Of a DNA stretch of 64,000 nucleotides, positions 23,221 through 34,576 are shown in pieces. The notes under the pieces were generated by a model, which worked only from the letters and a program-made list of their open reading frames with translations, did no database searches and was not told the origin of the DNA. Numbering within the stretch: the stretch's first letter is position 1; every line of letters begins with the position of its first letter. The stretch covers positions 3,823,001-3,887,000 of the forward strand of contig NC_065577.1 in NCBI RefSeq assembly GCF_937616625.2. The letters are read 5' to 3'. This stretch comes from Mercurialis annua. Lineage: Eukaryota; Streptophyta; Magnoliopsida; Malpighiales; Euphorbiaceae. The translations under genes and the position numbers were made by a program.

Positions 23221-23875
23221 GGCCTCTACCCTCGAGGTATTAAATTGAATGCAAAAAAGTTTAAAATAGTTCTTCATTTTTAACATATATTTTAATTAGA
23301 CGTTAATGTTATTAATTATATAAAAAACACATTCTTCTTTAAAAATATCAATTATAATAATTATTTAATTTATATTACTTATCAATAATTTTTTATAAAT
23401 AAAAACCCGTAAAAAAATTTCAATTTACATAAAACAAATAAAATATTTTCGTCGTACAATTTTTTTTTTGTCAACAATATATAAATATATAGAAGAATGA
23501 CCATCCCATGAAGAAAACGAACACTCTTTAAACAAAATAAAATAATATCTTTTTGAAAAAATCGACCCACTGCTTTCTCCGGAGGACCCGCCCGTCCTCC
23601 TTCCATGGAGGAACAGAGATCCGTTCCTCCATGGAAGGAGGAACAGATGAAAGGAGGAACAACGATCTATTCCTCCTTCCATGGAGGAACATAAAGGAGG
23701 AGGAGCAGCTCCTCTTCCATGTCATTGTAATTAATGAATTTTTAAATTTAATTTTAAATACAATAAATGATGTGTTAATAAATGAATAAATTATTTATCA
23801 TAATTATGCCATATGGCATATCATTTGTGGATGGTTCATAATTTTACGTGGTGGACTAGGTTACCATAAGAATTT
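23221..23875. repeat. AT-rich DNA with a GGAGGAAC/GTTCCTCC foldback cluster
   Basis: At 23578-23722 the units GGAGGAAC and GTTCCTCC, with CCATGG centres, alternate in both orientations (TTCCATGGAGGAAC, GTTCCTCCATGGAAGGAGG). They can fold back in several registers. The flanks are AT-rich and hold no gene. Confidence 0.6.
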
Positions 23876-23932
23876 CTCATTTTTTACACAACCTTTGAGG
23901 CTAAAAAGTAAGTTTAAAAAAGAAGATGCGAG
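23876..23932 (+). pseudogene. Cystatin-related fragment, left piece
   Basis: Reads ACAACCTTTGAGGCTAAAA then GTAAGTTTAAAAAAGAAGA, matching exon 3 of copy 1 (10476-10520). It is cut at 23932 by the LINE. It resumes at 34611 after a 17-bp target duplication (23916-23932, ending GAAGATGCGAG). Confidence 0.8.
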
Positions 23933-24687
23933 TCATTAATCATGCAGTGGAGAATGGGGATATTCATGGAGTTAATTTTGGGGGAGGTATTCAAATATCT
24001 CACTTATTCTTTGCCGACGACAGCCTCCTTTTCGCTCAGGCCAACGTTAGAGAAGTCTCTAAGATCAGGGACCTTCTTCATGTTTATGCTAAAGCCTCTG
24101 GACAAGTCATAAACCTCCAGAAATCTGCTCTCTCTTTTGGTAAAGGCACTCCTATTCTTGTTAAATCAGAATTGCAGGATATCTTGCAGGTTCCTGTCGT
24201 CCAATGCCACGAGAGATACCTTGGGCTTCCATCCACAGTGGGAAGAAGGAAAGGCGAGAGCTTCAGGGCTATAAAGGATAGCATATGGAATAAACTACAA
24301 AGTTGGAAGGGAAGATTGTTCTCTAGTGGTGGGAGGGAGGTGTTGATCAAAGCCGTTGTTCAAGCAATCCCGAATTACTATATGAACTGTTTCAAGTTCC
24401 CAAAAGCTCTGATTGTGGAAATTGAAAAGTTGTGTAACCGTTTTTGGTGGGGGAGTGCTAATGGAAATAGAAAGATCCATTGGTCCAAGTGGGACCCTCT
24501 CTGCAAGCCCAAATGCCAAGGGGGTCTAGGGTTCCGAGACATGGAATGTTTTAATAAAAGCCTCTTAGCAAAGCAAGGGTGGCGAATATTATCACAACCA
24601 GAAAGTCTAGTGGCAAGACTCTACAAGCAAAAGTATTTCAGAGAGGGGGATTTCATGACTGCCAAGGTTCCAAGAAAAGCTTCATAT
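23933..24687 (+). pseudogene. LINE reverse transcriptase, C-terminal part
   Basis: Frame continuous with the downstream piece. The polymerase signature HLFFADDSLLF is present, with the catalytic FADD at about 24009-24020. YLGLPSTVGRRK and the conserved CNRFWWGS and GGLGFRDMECFNKSLLAKQGWR blocks of plant L1 ORF2 follow. The first palm motifs and the endonuclease are missing. The frame is cut at KASY by CACTA-1. Confidence 0.9.
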
Positions 24688-24716
24688 CACTACTAGAAAA
24701 CATGGAAATTGCGACG

Positions 24717-25125
24717 AACATTAGCGACGGATGGTAAATCCGTCGCTAATGTCACATATTGGCGACGGAATTAGCGACAGACACCATATCTGTCGCTAAT
24801 TCGTCAAAAATTCAGGCGGGAGCAAGCCCGCCAAATTAGCGTCGGATATTCCGTCACTAATCCGTCGCTAAAAATGGCGGGCTTTGGAGGGAAAAATAGT
24901 GCGCCACATTTTCAGTGAAATTAGCGACGGATGAAAAGTATCCGTCGCTAAATGCCCTTGATAAGGAAACGCTCCGTTTCACTAGTCAACTTGGCGACGG
25001 ATTGTTACTTCCGTCGCTAAATTTAGCGACGGAGGTAACAATCCGTCGCCAAGTTGACTAGTGAAACGGTGCGTTTATTTTGGTAAAGAGTTAGCGACGG
25101 ATATTGCAATCCGTCGCTAACTTTT
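24717..25125. repeat. CACTA-1 left subterminal array
   Basis: Repeated TTAGCGACGGAT and its inverse ATCCGTCGCTAA, often as facing pairs with 4-7 bp between them, at least six pairs. Such arrays are the usual binding sites of TNPA-like proteins in CACTA elements. Confidence 0.9.
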
Positions 25126-26264
25126 TACCCTACTTCAGAAACAGAACCGTTTCACTTTGCAGTTTAGAAAATATTTTTCTTCATTTCCGCCGCCGCCCCA
25201 TTTTCCGGTTTCCTCCCGCCGCTCCATTCTTCAGTCTTCCTCCCACCGCTCCGTTCTTCGGTCTTTTCCACCGCTCCATTTCTCCACTCTTCCGCCCGCC
25301 GCTCCATTTCTTCATCCTTTTCATCTCGGTCTTCCTCCCGCCGCGTCCGTTCTTGCTGCCGCCGATCGCCGGAGAAAGGTTAGTGGTGTTTTATTTCACT
25401 TTTGTTATTTATTATATTTATATAAGTGATTTTAATAATTTGTTAAAAAAAAAAAGGAAACTGCCGCCTCCTTTCATCTCCCCCTCGCCGGCGCCGTTGC
25501 AGCTGCCGCCTCCTTTCATCCTCCGTCACCTATTTCCGCAGCCCCTTGAAAGGTTAGTATTTTTCTGAATTTAATTTAATTTATTGTTAATTTATATTAA
25601 TTGTTTTCAATTAAATGATTAATTATATTGTTTTATTTATATTGATTAGGTTAAATTAGGTTAGTAAAATTAAATTAAGGTTAATTTTCTGTTTTTGTAA
25701 GTTATATTAAATTTATTTAGGGTTAGATTAGTTAAATTATAATTGTATTAGTTTAATTTTATTAGTTTAAGATTTGTTTTATAAATTAGGATTAATTTTT
25801 TAAAAATTATATTAAACTTTTTAATTTAGGGTTAGGTTAATATACATTATATTTGAATTGGTTTAATTTAATTAGTTTATGGTTTGGTTAATTAATTGGC
25901 TATTAATTATTTTATGTTTTTAAATTTTTTATTAAATTAGATTTAGTAATTTAAGTTATTTAAAATATTAATTGAATTAGGTTATATGTTAGGTGATTTA
26001 GGTTATATTTTAGGCTATTGTATAATGTTAGATTTAAATCTATATTCAAGTTAAAAACTTTGATGCGTATATTATATATAATTATTTAATTTGAATAATT
26101 CTGTTTATTATAATTAAGATTATTAACTAATAAAAATTGTATAAAATAAAAATTGTTATATTGATAATTAGGTTATTAGTTTAACTTAATTATATAATTA
26201 AATTGAATATTAGTAGTATGTTGGTTTGTGTATTGTAGTATGGTGGTTTGTGGATTGTAATTTG
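25126..26264. other. CACTA-1 leader: CT/GC-rich block, then AT-rich intron-like DNA
   Basis: 25170-25560 is rich in CCGCCGCTCC and TTCCTCCCGCCG units followed by two splice donor-like AGGTTAGT sites. 25560-26260 is AT-rich with TTAGGTTA runs. It looks like untranslated exons and introns of the transposon transcript. CACTA-2 has the same arrangement (37660-38650). Confidence 0.5.
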
Positions 26265-26330
26265 CTTGCAGGACTTCCCTGAAAAATGGGTGATGCTCAT
26301 TTTTAGGGGAAGTGCTGCCCAATTTTTTCT
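26265..26330 (+). ncRNA. Short conserved hairpin at a splice acceptor (CACTA-1, upstream copy)
   Basis: TTGCAG followed by GACTTCCCTGAAAAATG pairs, across a GGTGATGCT loop, with CATTTTTAGGGGAAGTGCTGC. The stem is about 21 bp with three mismatches. The left arm begins on the acceptor AG. The same block recurs at 31923, 38661 and 41302. Confidence 0.55.
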
Positions 26331-26441
26331 AGAAATTTAATATATTTATTGCGTGATAGGTGTGATATCCGTTAGTGTGTTGCAGCGGCTCGACATTCTT
26401 TATTGTTCTTTTATATCTGTTGCGGTTCTGCTCTACAACAA

Positions 26442-26983
26442 GTAAGTACCGTTATTATTTTTATTTTTATTTTCATTTATAATTAATTAGTTAATTTATA
26501 AGCTGTTTAAACCTAAAATGACCTCGATTTTATTCCCACCGAATAAAATCGTAAACCTAGCCGTAGAGTTCCCGTCCCGTGTGTTCAAGCGATTGAACGA
26601 CACGGGATTGTACAGTTTGTACAGTTCGCAAAACTGGTCCTCCCGTAACTCGATCACGAAAAATATATATGTCTAGTAGCGGTAGAAAAATATTCGGTTG
26701 TTTTCCAGCGTTTGTTCTCCGGGTGGATGTATAGTATATGTTATGTAACGCTTATTCCTCGCGGAATATATAATTAGCGTTACACCACATATGCTAAATA
26801 TCGCACTGAAGGAGAACGACGCCGGAAGGCTGCCGAATATTTTCGCCGTTGCTAGGCATATATCGTGGCCGAGTTAAGGGGCGCCAGTTTTGCGAATGGG
26901 ATAGGTCCATACCTTTAAAGCAGTCAATTACATTGACTTTGCTATTTTCGAGCGAAAACCCCTCCTAATTATCCGTGCTACAG
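26442..26983 (+). other. Leader intron directly before the TNP2 start codon
   Basis: Donor ACAACAA|GTAAGTACC at 26441/26442 and acceptor GTGCTACAG at 26983, two bases before the ATG. Unlike ordinary introns it is well conserved in CACTA-2. It holds small hairpins (GATTTTATTC/GAATAAAATC; CCCGTGT/ACACGGG) and one large foldback. Confidence 0.7.
26624..26897 (+). ncRNA. Long symmetric foldback in the CACTA-1 leader intron
   Basis: GTTCGCAAAACTGG at the left pairs with CCAGTTTTGCGAAT at the right. Going inward, TAACTCG pairs with CGAGTTA, ATATATGTCTAG with CTAGGCATATAT, ATATTCGG with CCGAATAT, TTGTTCTCC with GGAGAACGA, GTAACGCT with AGCGTTAC, and ATTCC with GGAAT. A 4-nt loop lies at 26759-26762, the exact centre. 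The counterpart at 39073-39357 keeps the pairing. It could be a small-RNA precursor or a structured intron. An old foldback insertion is the alternative. Confidence 0.6.
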
Positions 26984-26985
26984 AA

Positions 26986-29900
26986 ATGGAATCAGACCGA
27001 AGTTGGATGTATAGGCGGCTCCAGGGCGGGTTGTTGTACCCAGGTTTTGACGAGCGCGTACAAGAGTTTGTGAATTTCGCCTTACGTCATCCTGCGTGTA
27101 TGAGTGGGGCTGAGATTAAATGTCCTTGTCCTAGGACAGGATGTAAAAATACGAGTTATCGGGATGTCGAAACAGTCAAGCTTCACATTTTGCAGAAAGG
27201 GTTTGTCAAAGATTATCAAGTCTGGGTTTTTCATGGTGAGGGAAATGTTTTAAATCCCCGTCCCGTTGCAGAGCTACCGGAGTATGACGTTGACATGGAA
27301 TATGAGGGGGGTGACGAGTTCAGCTCCGTTCAGAGAATGGTTATCGATGCTGCCGGTCCAGAAGTAGTGTTCACGGAGGAGGAACCGAATAATGAAGCGA
27401 AACATTTTTATGATATGATGCGGGCGGCCGAAGAACCTGTATGCCCCGGTAATAGCAAACACTCTCCCTTGTCTGCAGCTGCTAAAATGTTAGACATCAA
27501 ATGTCGACATAGTGGGTCAGTAGCTTTAGTAGATGATGTGACCGAATTTATACAAGAGCTGCTCCCAGAGAACAACAAGATGCCAAAGAACTTTGCTGAA
27601 ATCAAAAAGATAGTTAGAGGTCTTGGATTGCCGGTTGAAGTTATCGATTGCTGTTTTCGCAACTGCATGATTTATTGGGGGCCAGACGCGGAGTTAACAC
27701 GATGCAAAATTTGCGATCACGAACGTTGGAAACCGCCCCCTAAAGGAAATTCTGTGAGACGACGAGTTAACGTCCCTTACAGGAAAATGTTTTATTTTCC
27801 TATAACTCCGAGACTGCAGAGGTTGTACGCTTCTATAGCCACCGCCAAGCATATGACGTGGCATGCAGAACACGAGATGGTTGATGGAAAAATGTGTCAC
27901 CCGTCAGACTCTCCGGCGTGGAAACATTTCAGTGAATTGCATACAGAGTTTGCAGGAGAAATTCGAAACGTCAGACTAGGCCTGTGTACTGATGGGTTTC
28001 AACCATTTGGGGCCTTCGGGCAGAATTATTCATCATGGCCAGTCATTTTGACACCCTACAATCTCCCCCCAGGGATGTGTATGAAAGATGAGTTCATGTT
28101 TTTAACTGTTATTGTCCCTGGGCCTCGAAATCCTAAACACCAAATGGATATATTCCTGCAGCCGTTAATAGCTGAGCTGAACCAACTGTGGGAATTTGGA
28201 GTCCAGACATTCGACGTTCATAGGCGACAGAATTTTCAATTGAAAGCGGCACTAATGTGGACAATTAATGATTTTCCCGCGTATTCCATGTTGTCTGGCT
28301 GGAGCACATCTGGGAGATTGGCTTGCCCACACTGCATGGAAGATACCGCTGCTTTTACGCTTAAAGGGAGTAGAAAACAGTCGTGGTTTGATTGCCACAG
28401 AAAGTTCTTGCCTCGTGGTCACCCGTACCGTCGTAACACAACTCATTTCCGTAAAGGGAAAACCGTAAATCAAGAATTCAGACAGCCGAAAATCGGAGAA
28501 GAATTGCTGGCAGAGGTGGACAATCTGGGTTTTATGAAGGCATATGAAATTGGGGCTGAGAAAAATAATGCTGCAAAGTCGACAGATTATGGTTGGAATA
28601 AAAAAAGCATTTTTTGGGATTTGCCGTATTGGAAAACAAATCTCATTCGTCACAATCTCGATGTCATGCACATTGAGAAAAACGTATTCGACAACATTTT
28701 CAACACGGTACTAAATGTTCCCGGGAAAACGAAAGACCATGCAAAATCTAGGGAAGAGTTGAATGACATATGTGATCGGCCTGAGTTAGCAAAAGATCCG
28801 ATAACTGGGAGATTTCCTAAGGCGATGTATGCTTTGGACAGGGACGGAAAAAAGGCTTTACTCGAGTGGATTAAGTTAATAAAGTTTCCAGATGGCTATG
28901 CGTCTAACTTGTCCAGATGTGTCGATACAATCAGTTTGAAGATGCATGGAATGAAAAGTCATGACTGCCACATTTTTATGCAAAGACTTCTGCCAATCGC
29001 TCTCCGTGAGTTATTACCGAAGGAAGTGTGGGAGCCTTTAACAGAGCTGAGCATCTTTTTCCGTGAGTTAACCTCCACGTCTCTAACAGAGAAAGATCTT
29101 GAACGTATGAGGCTGGAAATCCCAAAGATACTGTGCAAGCTAGAACATATTTTTCCGCCCAGCTTTTTTGACTCCATGGAACATCTACCCGTACATCTAC
29201 CGTACGAAGCTATGATGGCAGGGCCGGTTCAGTATCGCTGGATGTACCCATTTGAAAGGTAATGTTACTGAATTTTCTCAATACTGTGTATAAACATGTA
29301 ATGTTTGCTAACTGTGGCATGTGGAATCAGATATTTGAGAAAACTGAAAAAAAAAGTGTCCAATAAAGGGAGGGTAGAAGGAAGCATCAGTAGCGGATAC
29401 TTGAATGAAGAAACCGCAAAATTTGCAGCTTATTACTTTTCAGAAGGTGACCCAATGATACCTGAGCGGCTGCAGAGAAATGAAGTTTGTGACATTGAAG
29501 TCGACGACAATGTTGACAGACTATCTATTTTCAAGCCTCACGGGCAATCAGTGGGTGCTTGTCGAAAGAGATATCTTGAAGATGCCGAGATTGTTGCTGC
29601 CCGGACATATGTTCTGTTGAATTGTTCAGAAATTGAAAATTACAGAGAGTAAGCTTTACTACAGATGTTAATGTAAATAATAATAACGATTCAGAGTCTA
29701 ATTGTTGATTTCTTATTAACCTAAGGATTTTCGAAGGCGAGTTGCGGAGAGGAAACCCCGATATCAGCACCTCGCAAATTGAAGCAAAGTTTGAGAGTGA
29801 CTTTGCCTACTGGTTTCAACAATATGTAAGTATTTTAAAAATTATATTTCGATTATTTCAGTATAAAGTTCCGATTTACAATACACTTTTACGCTACAGG

Positions 29901-30586
29901 TTCAAAATCCAACTGTCTGTAGTAATCCCTTCATTCTTAGTCTCGCCAAAGGACCTCTTAGATCAGTCAAAACATTTAAGGGGTACCGGGTAAACGGATT
30001 CAAGTTTCAGACTCAAGCGTATGGGGAGGAACAACTTACGATGAATAGTGGAGTCTGCGTGAAGGGAACTCAATATGTCGATAACGAAAATGACTTTTAT
30101 GGAGTTTTGACAGACATAATTGAGTTGGAGTATCCGGCGCTTCCAATGAAGACGACTGTCTTATTTAAATGCGAGTGGTTCGACCCAGCGCACAATTCTG
30201 GCACAATTAGTAACAAAAAATACAACATGGTGGATATTAATAACAGAAAGAGATACAATAAGTATGAACCTTTCATCTTAGCCGAACAGGCCGATCAAGT
30301 TCATTACCTACCATATCCGAGTAAAAGAAGGGATAAATTAAATTGGTGGGCAGTTTGCAGAATAAAGGCACGATCAGAACTTGACATTCCCGAGGGGATT
30401 GTCCCGGCTTTTCAAGATGACATAGAAGAAAATCCTCTCATTGTTGCAACAGACGACAATCCGACATATTTAGCTGATCAAAATGGAGAAGCTGAAGAAG
30501 ATGCGTTGTTTATGCCTCCTGAACAAGAAACAGAAGATGAGTTCATCGCATCCTCATCAGACGAAGATGAAAGCGAAGAGCTTTAG
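26986..30586 (+). CDS. TNP2-like CACTA transposase
   Basis: Exons 26986-29258, 29331-29648, 29726-29825 and 29900-30586 join in phase to 1125 residues. In order: the transposase-associated N-terminal domain with a Cys/His cluster (IKCPCPRTGCKNTSY, about residues 45-60); the TNP2 core (VIDCCFRNCMIYW, LTRCKICDHERW, LGLCTDGFQPFG, NDFPAYSMLSGWSTSGRLAC, HNLDVMHIEKNVFDNIF); a DUF4218-type region (ELSIFFRELTSTSL to MYPFER); a DUF4216-type region in exon 4 (VLFKCEWFDP; INNRKRYNKYEPFILAEQADQ); and an acidic tail. TNP2/TNPD-type proteins cut and join CACTA ends. The start is taken at the ATG right after the leader-intron acceptor, the same position as in CACTA-2. Confidence 0.93.
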
Positions 30587-30738
30587 TAGTTTAGTAATTT
30601 TTTTGTATTACATTTTTTAAGTGTATACTCGTTGAATTTTAATTAATATTTATTAGTTTTATGTTTCACGAAATATTTCTTAATTTATATAATGTGTTGG
30701 TTGGTTGTGGAACATGTAAAATTGACGTATGTACAGGT

Positions 30739-32529
30739 ATGAGGGGTCGAGGCAGTGGCTCAGGCCGTGGCACAGGCCGTGGCACAGGCCGAGGACGCGG
30801 ACGAGGAGATGACCCTGTTGTTGGCGATACCGACGTTGCTGAGGAGCAACAACAGCTGGAGACCGGAGGACCTATTCAGCCTCGGCAGCAGCGTGAGCCT
30901 GGCGAGCCCCCGGCTATTCTGGACGACCAGGGCAGGGCGAGGGTTCACCCAGACCCTAGCAGGTTTGATTACTATTTAGTTTGTAATGATATCATAATAT
31001 GTAATTAATTTATATGTAAACTAATTTATGCTAATCAAATCACAGGACTTTGTTGCTGGACTCAGGGCCGGTTTCTCGTGCCATCAGAGAGATTTTCAGG
31101 AAGTGCTGGTTCGAGACTGGCTATGCATGGCGTTTTCTGACTGCGGATCAGAGGGATTTCTATTTCCAGGAGTTCCAGGTAATTAAATTAAAGTTAATAC
31201 ATGTACGTATTGATTTTCGTGAAAAACTAACTCACATCATACGTTTTTACTGTTGCAGAAAGAATTCTGGTGGGATAGTTCTGTCTACAGCGACGAGCTC
31301 ATCAGACAGGTCTTTATGACCCACGCAGCTACCCGCTACAAAGACAACGTCCATAAAATGAAGTCCAAAAAGCAGAAGCATCAATCTGTGGGCCAGGACA
31401 TATGGGATGCCTGGAATGCCTTCTGGGACACAGAGGCGGAGAAGAAGAAGTCGGAGATAGCCCGGGCAAACCGGATGAGCGAGCCGGCGGGCGCCGGTAC
31501 TGGACCGGTCCGTCATACCGGGGGATCCCGCTCAGCTCTCAAGCATATGGACGTGATGGTATGTTTCTAAATTCAGTAAGTAAAATTATGTTTTTTTTTA
31601 TTTTCGAACTTATTTAATCATATTTTTTCTAATAGGCTAAGGAGCTCGGCCGGAAACCGAGTGCGACGGAGCTGTACACTCGCATTCACTCCACGAAGGG
31701 TGAGAAGAAGCCTGTAGACAAGCGGGCTCAGAACATGACTGTAAGTTCTTATAAATTCATAAATCTATTAATTAGATTTAGGCTTCAGTGATGAATATAT
31801 ATATTGTACTTGTTAAATATATTTGGATTAAATCTTTAAGTATATAAGTTGTGTAGACTTGACGTTTGTATACTTAATTAGATTGAAAGTGTTTGTTGTT
31901 TGGGTTATATATTGTAATTTTCTTGCAGGATTTCCCTGAAAAATGGGTGATGCTCATATTATAAAGGAAATGCTGCCGAAATTTCGTTAACAATTTGAAT
32001 TACTTTTCATATGTTATGCTTTTTTATTTGTCATTAACCTGAACTGATATGTTTTTTAACTGTTTTGCAGGACGCTATTGCTGAGAGGCTGGCTGCTGCG
32101 ACTCAGTCGCCGACCGGAGAGGGTAGCTCGACGAGTCCAGCTGAGGTGGATGAGACCCAACTGTTTCTGGACATCGAGGGTGTCAATAAGAAGCACCGCG
32201 TGTACGGTTTAGGGTCGGCGAGTAGCAGGTATGCGGCCCCCAGTAGCAGCAGGGCGCAACGAGGCAGCTCTTCTAGGTCGACACATCTTGCGGACGAGGA
32301 CATCGAGTGCCGTGTGCAGACAGGCATTCAGGAGGGCCTGCGAGAGGTTGAGCAGAGGTTAGCGGAGCAAAATCGTCAACAGCTGGCAGAGCAACGGCGT
32401 GAGCACCAAGCGGCAATGGCCCAGCTTATCCGAGAGGAGATAGCAAGGATGATGCCTAATCTTCCTCCAGAGTATCAGCCACAGTTTCCCGCTCCCCCAC
32501 CAGACCGTGATGACACTACAGATTTGTAG
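30739..32529 (+). CDS. Ptta/En/Spm-type second transposon protein
   Basis: Exons 30739-30962, 31046-31178, 31259-31558, 31636-31740 and 32071-32529 join in phase to 406 residues. The start ATG lies just after an acceptor-like TACAG. The N-terminus is a GRGTGRG repeat. The middle matches the plant transposase Ptta/En/Spm family (Transposase_24): IREIFRKCWFETGYAW, RYKDNVHKMKSKK, IWDAWNAFWDTEAEKKKSEIA and HTGGSRSALKHMD. The C-terminal exon has a YGLGSASSRY motif and a coiled-coil-like Gln/Arg/Glu-rich stretch (about 32330-32450). In En/Spm the partner protein binds the subterminal repeats, and I infer the same here. The 331-nt last intron contains a copy of the short hairpin. Confidence 0.85.
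31923..31985 (+). ncRNA. Short conserved hairpin at a splice acceptor (CACTA-1, downstream copy)
   Basis: TTGCAGGATTTCCCTGAAAA, then GGGTGATGCTC, then AAAGGAAATGCTGC. The stem base pairs GCAG.ATTTCC with GGAAAT.CTGC. The upstream copy has ACTTCC with GGAAGT, a paired change. It lies inside the last intron of the Ptta-type gene and could also act as an alternative exon reading DFPEKWVML before a stop. Confidence 0.5.
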
Positions 32530-32740
32530 TGTCCTGTTAGATTAGGATTCAGAACTAATTATGTATTTTTTTTCTTTTAGACGACGTTATGTGTATTTTG
32601 ATATTTATCTATATATTCAGTGTCAACTTTCTATTAATTGTTATCCGTAAATGAATTTTAATTACTGTATTTACCGGATTTGAAACGACAGGGAAAACAA
32701 CTGCGAAAAATGGCATAAATCTGCCGAAAAAACATAAATT

Positions 32741-33177
32741 GGCGACGGATTTTAAATATTGGCGACGGATAAATCCGTCGCCAACTTGCCAAATCAGAGA
32801 CAAACTTGGCTACTTTGGCGACGGATTTATCCGTCGCTACTTTGGCGACGGAGTTGGCGACGGATATATCCGTCGCCAAACGTGCCCAGTCTGTCTCCAA
32901 ATTGGACAGTTTAGCGACGGATATATCCGTCGCTAATCCGTCGCGATTCGGTCTCAGCTTTGGTCTCAGCTTGAGACCATTTCGCGACGGTTTCTGGTGA
33001 ATTTAGCGACGGGTTATCCGTCGCTAAATCTGCCACGGAATACAATTTTGGTCGCTAATTTGTTTTGCGACCAAAAATGTTGCGACGGACACAGTCCGTC
33101 GCAATTCCGTCGCTAACAGCAGTTAGCGACGGAATGTGGGGCATTAGCGACGGATTTATCCGTCGCTAATGCCCTGT
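32741..33177. repeat. CACTA-1 right subterminal array
   Basis: At least eight TGGCGACGGAT or TAGCGACGGAT units and their inverses. Both TTGGCGACGG and TTAGCGACGG variants occur. Confidence 0.9.
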
Positions 33178-33189
33178 TTTCTAGTAGTG

Positions 33190-34576
33190 ATACACCTGGA
33201 GAAGTATAACATGGGCCAGAGATGTCCTTGAAGCAGGACTTCGGTGGAGAGTAGGGAATGAGGAGCGTATCAGGGTCTATTCAGATGGGTGGATCCCGAG
33301 AGAAAAGACTTTCAAAATATTCGAAGTACCAAGGTTGAACCCAAACCTGTTGGTAAAAGATCTTTTTCTAGAACAAGGAAACTGGAATGTAGAGCTGATC
33401 AGGGAATCCTTCTCGGAAGCGGATGCAGATTGTATCATGTCTATCCCTCTGTCCTTAACCAACCAACCTGACAGGCTAAAATGGCATTATGACAGACTGG
33501 GAACCTACAGTGTCAGGAGCGGGTATATGATGGCAAAAGAAATCTTTGAAAACCCTTCATCTTCTGAAGCTTCGGGGAACATGAGATGGTGGAAAACGCT
33601 ATGGAAAATTCCTACCCCATCAAAGATCAAGATTTTTATATGGAGATGCTTTCATAATTGGCTGCCAGCCAAAACCAACCTAATCCAAAGAGGTCTGAAG
33701 ATAGACAGTGTTTGCCCTGTTTGTCATAAGGAGAATGAAACGTTACTTCATACTTTTTGGTTCTGTAAAGCAGCCAGGAAGAGTTGGGACAGGTGGGAGA
33801 TGGCAGGTGTTATCAAACCTCAACGGGCTTGGCAAATCAAGGAATTCTTGTTGCATGGCTTTCAGAACTTACAGAAATCGGACTTCACTATTTTTTGTGT
33901 AATGATTTGGCTGCTGTGGAGTAACAGAAACAACATTCTGTTTGGGTCAAGAACAAAACCGGGGGATAATGTCTTAGATTGGGCAATATCTTATATAGAG
34001 GAATACCACAAAGAAAGTGTGATTGGGAAAATAAAGAATGGGCAGGGTAGAAGACTTCAGCAAGATGCCATAGACCCAAGATGGATCCCACCCAGACGGG
34101 GAACTTTTTGCTTAAATGTGGATGGGGGCTTTGATCAGAGGAGAAAGAGATTTAGTACCGGGGCAGTGGTAAGAGATAGCAGTGGAACTGTGATGGTTGC
34201 AGGTTACAGGAACCACAATGGGAATGCCTCAGTTGAGGTGGGGGAAGCTTATGCAATTTGGGATGGCATTATTATGGCAAAGGAGGCAAATCTAATTCCT
34301 TTTGAAGTTAAGTCTGATTCGAAAGTGGTAATAGATGCCTTCACTAGCAGCTCTTTGTCGTGTAATGATGTCAGTCTTATTATTTCTGATTGTTGTAATC
34401 TGCTCAAGGAGGGAGATTGTTTAGGTTTTTCTTATTCTAATAGGAAAACAAATGTGGTAGCACATGAATTAGCTAGGAAAGGCCTAAGAGACTCTTTTGT
34501 GAGCTGTGTTTGGAAGGGAAATGTCCCTCCTGATATTCTAAACTATGTATTGGCTGATCATGCAGCTCTTTGTTAA
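33190..34576 (+). pseudogene. LINE zf-RVT and RNase H region
   Basis: Continues the reverse transcriptase frame after CACTA-1 (TWRSITWARDVLEAGLRWRVG). It holds a zf-RVT zinc-binding block (CPVCHKENETLLHTFWFC) and a plant-type RNase H (RVT_3). The RNase H acidic residues lie in NVDGGF, VGEAYAIWDG and KSDSKVVIDAF, with NVVAHELARKG at the last site. It ends at TAA 34574-34576, then about 20 nt of 3' UTR and the A tail. It is open here, but the element is 5'-truncated and cannot be autonomous. Confidence 0.9.

Larger units (their letters stand above)
24688..33189 (+). mobile_element. CACTA-1, complete En/Spm-type element
   Basis: 8502 bp with 15-bp perfect terminal repeats CACTACTAGAAAACA. The 3-bp duplication is best read as ATA (24684-24686; 33190-33192) with one extra T at 24687. 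Removing the element restores the LINE frame (KASY then TWRS). It holds subterminal GCGACGGA arrays, a TNP2 transposase gene and a Ptta/En/Spm gene. No disabling mutation was found in either gene. Confidence 0.93.

Noticed and set aside
25104..25568. Proline-rich frame at the start of CACTA-1
   Set aside because: A CCG/TCC-rich leader translated by chance. The matching region of CACTA-2 has a different peptide, so it is not conserved as protein.
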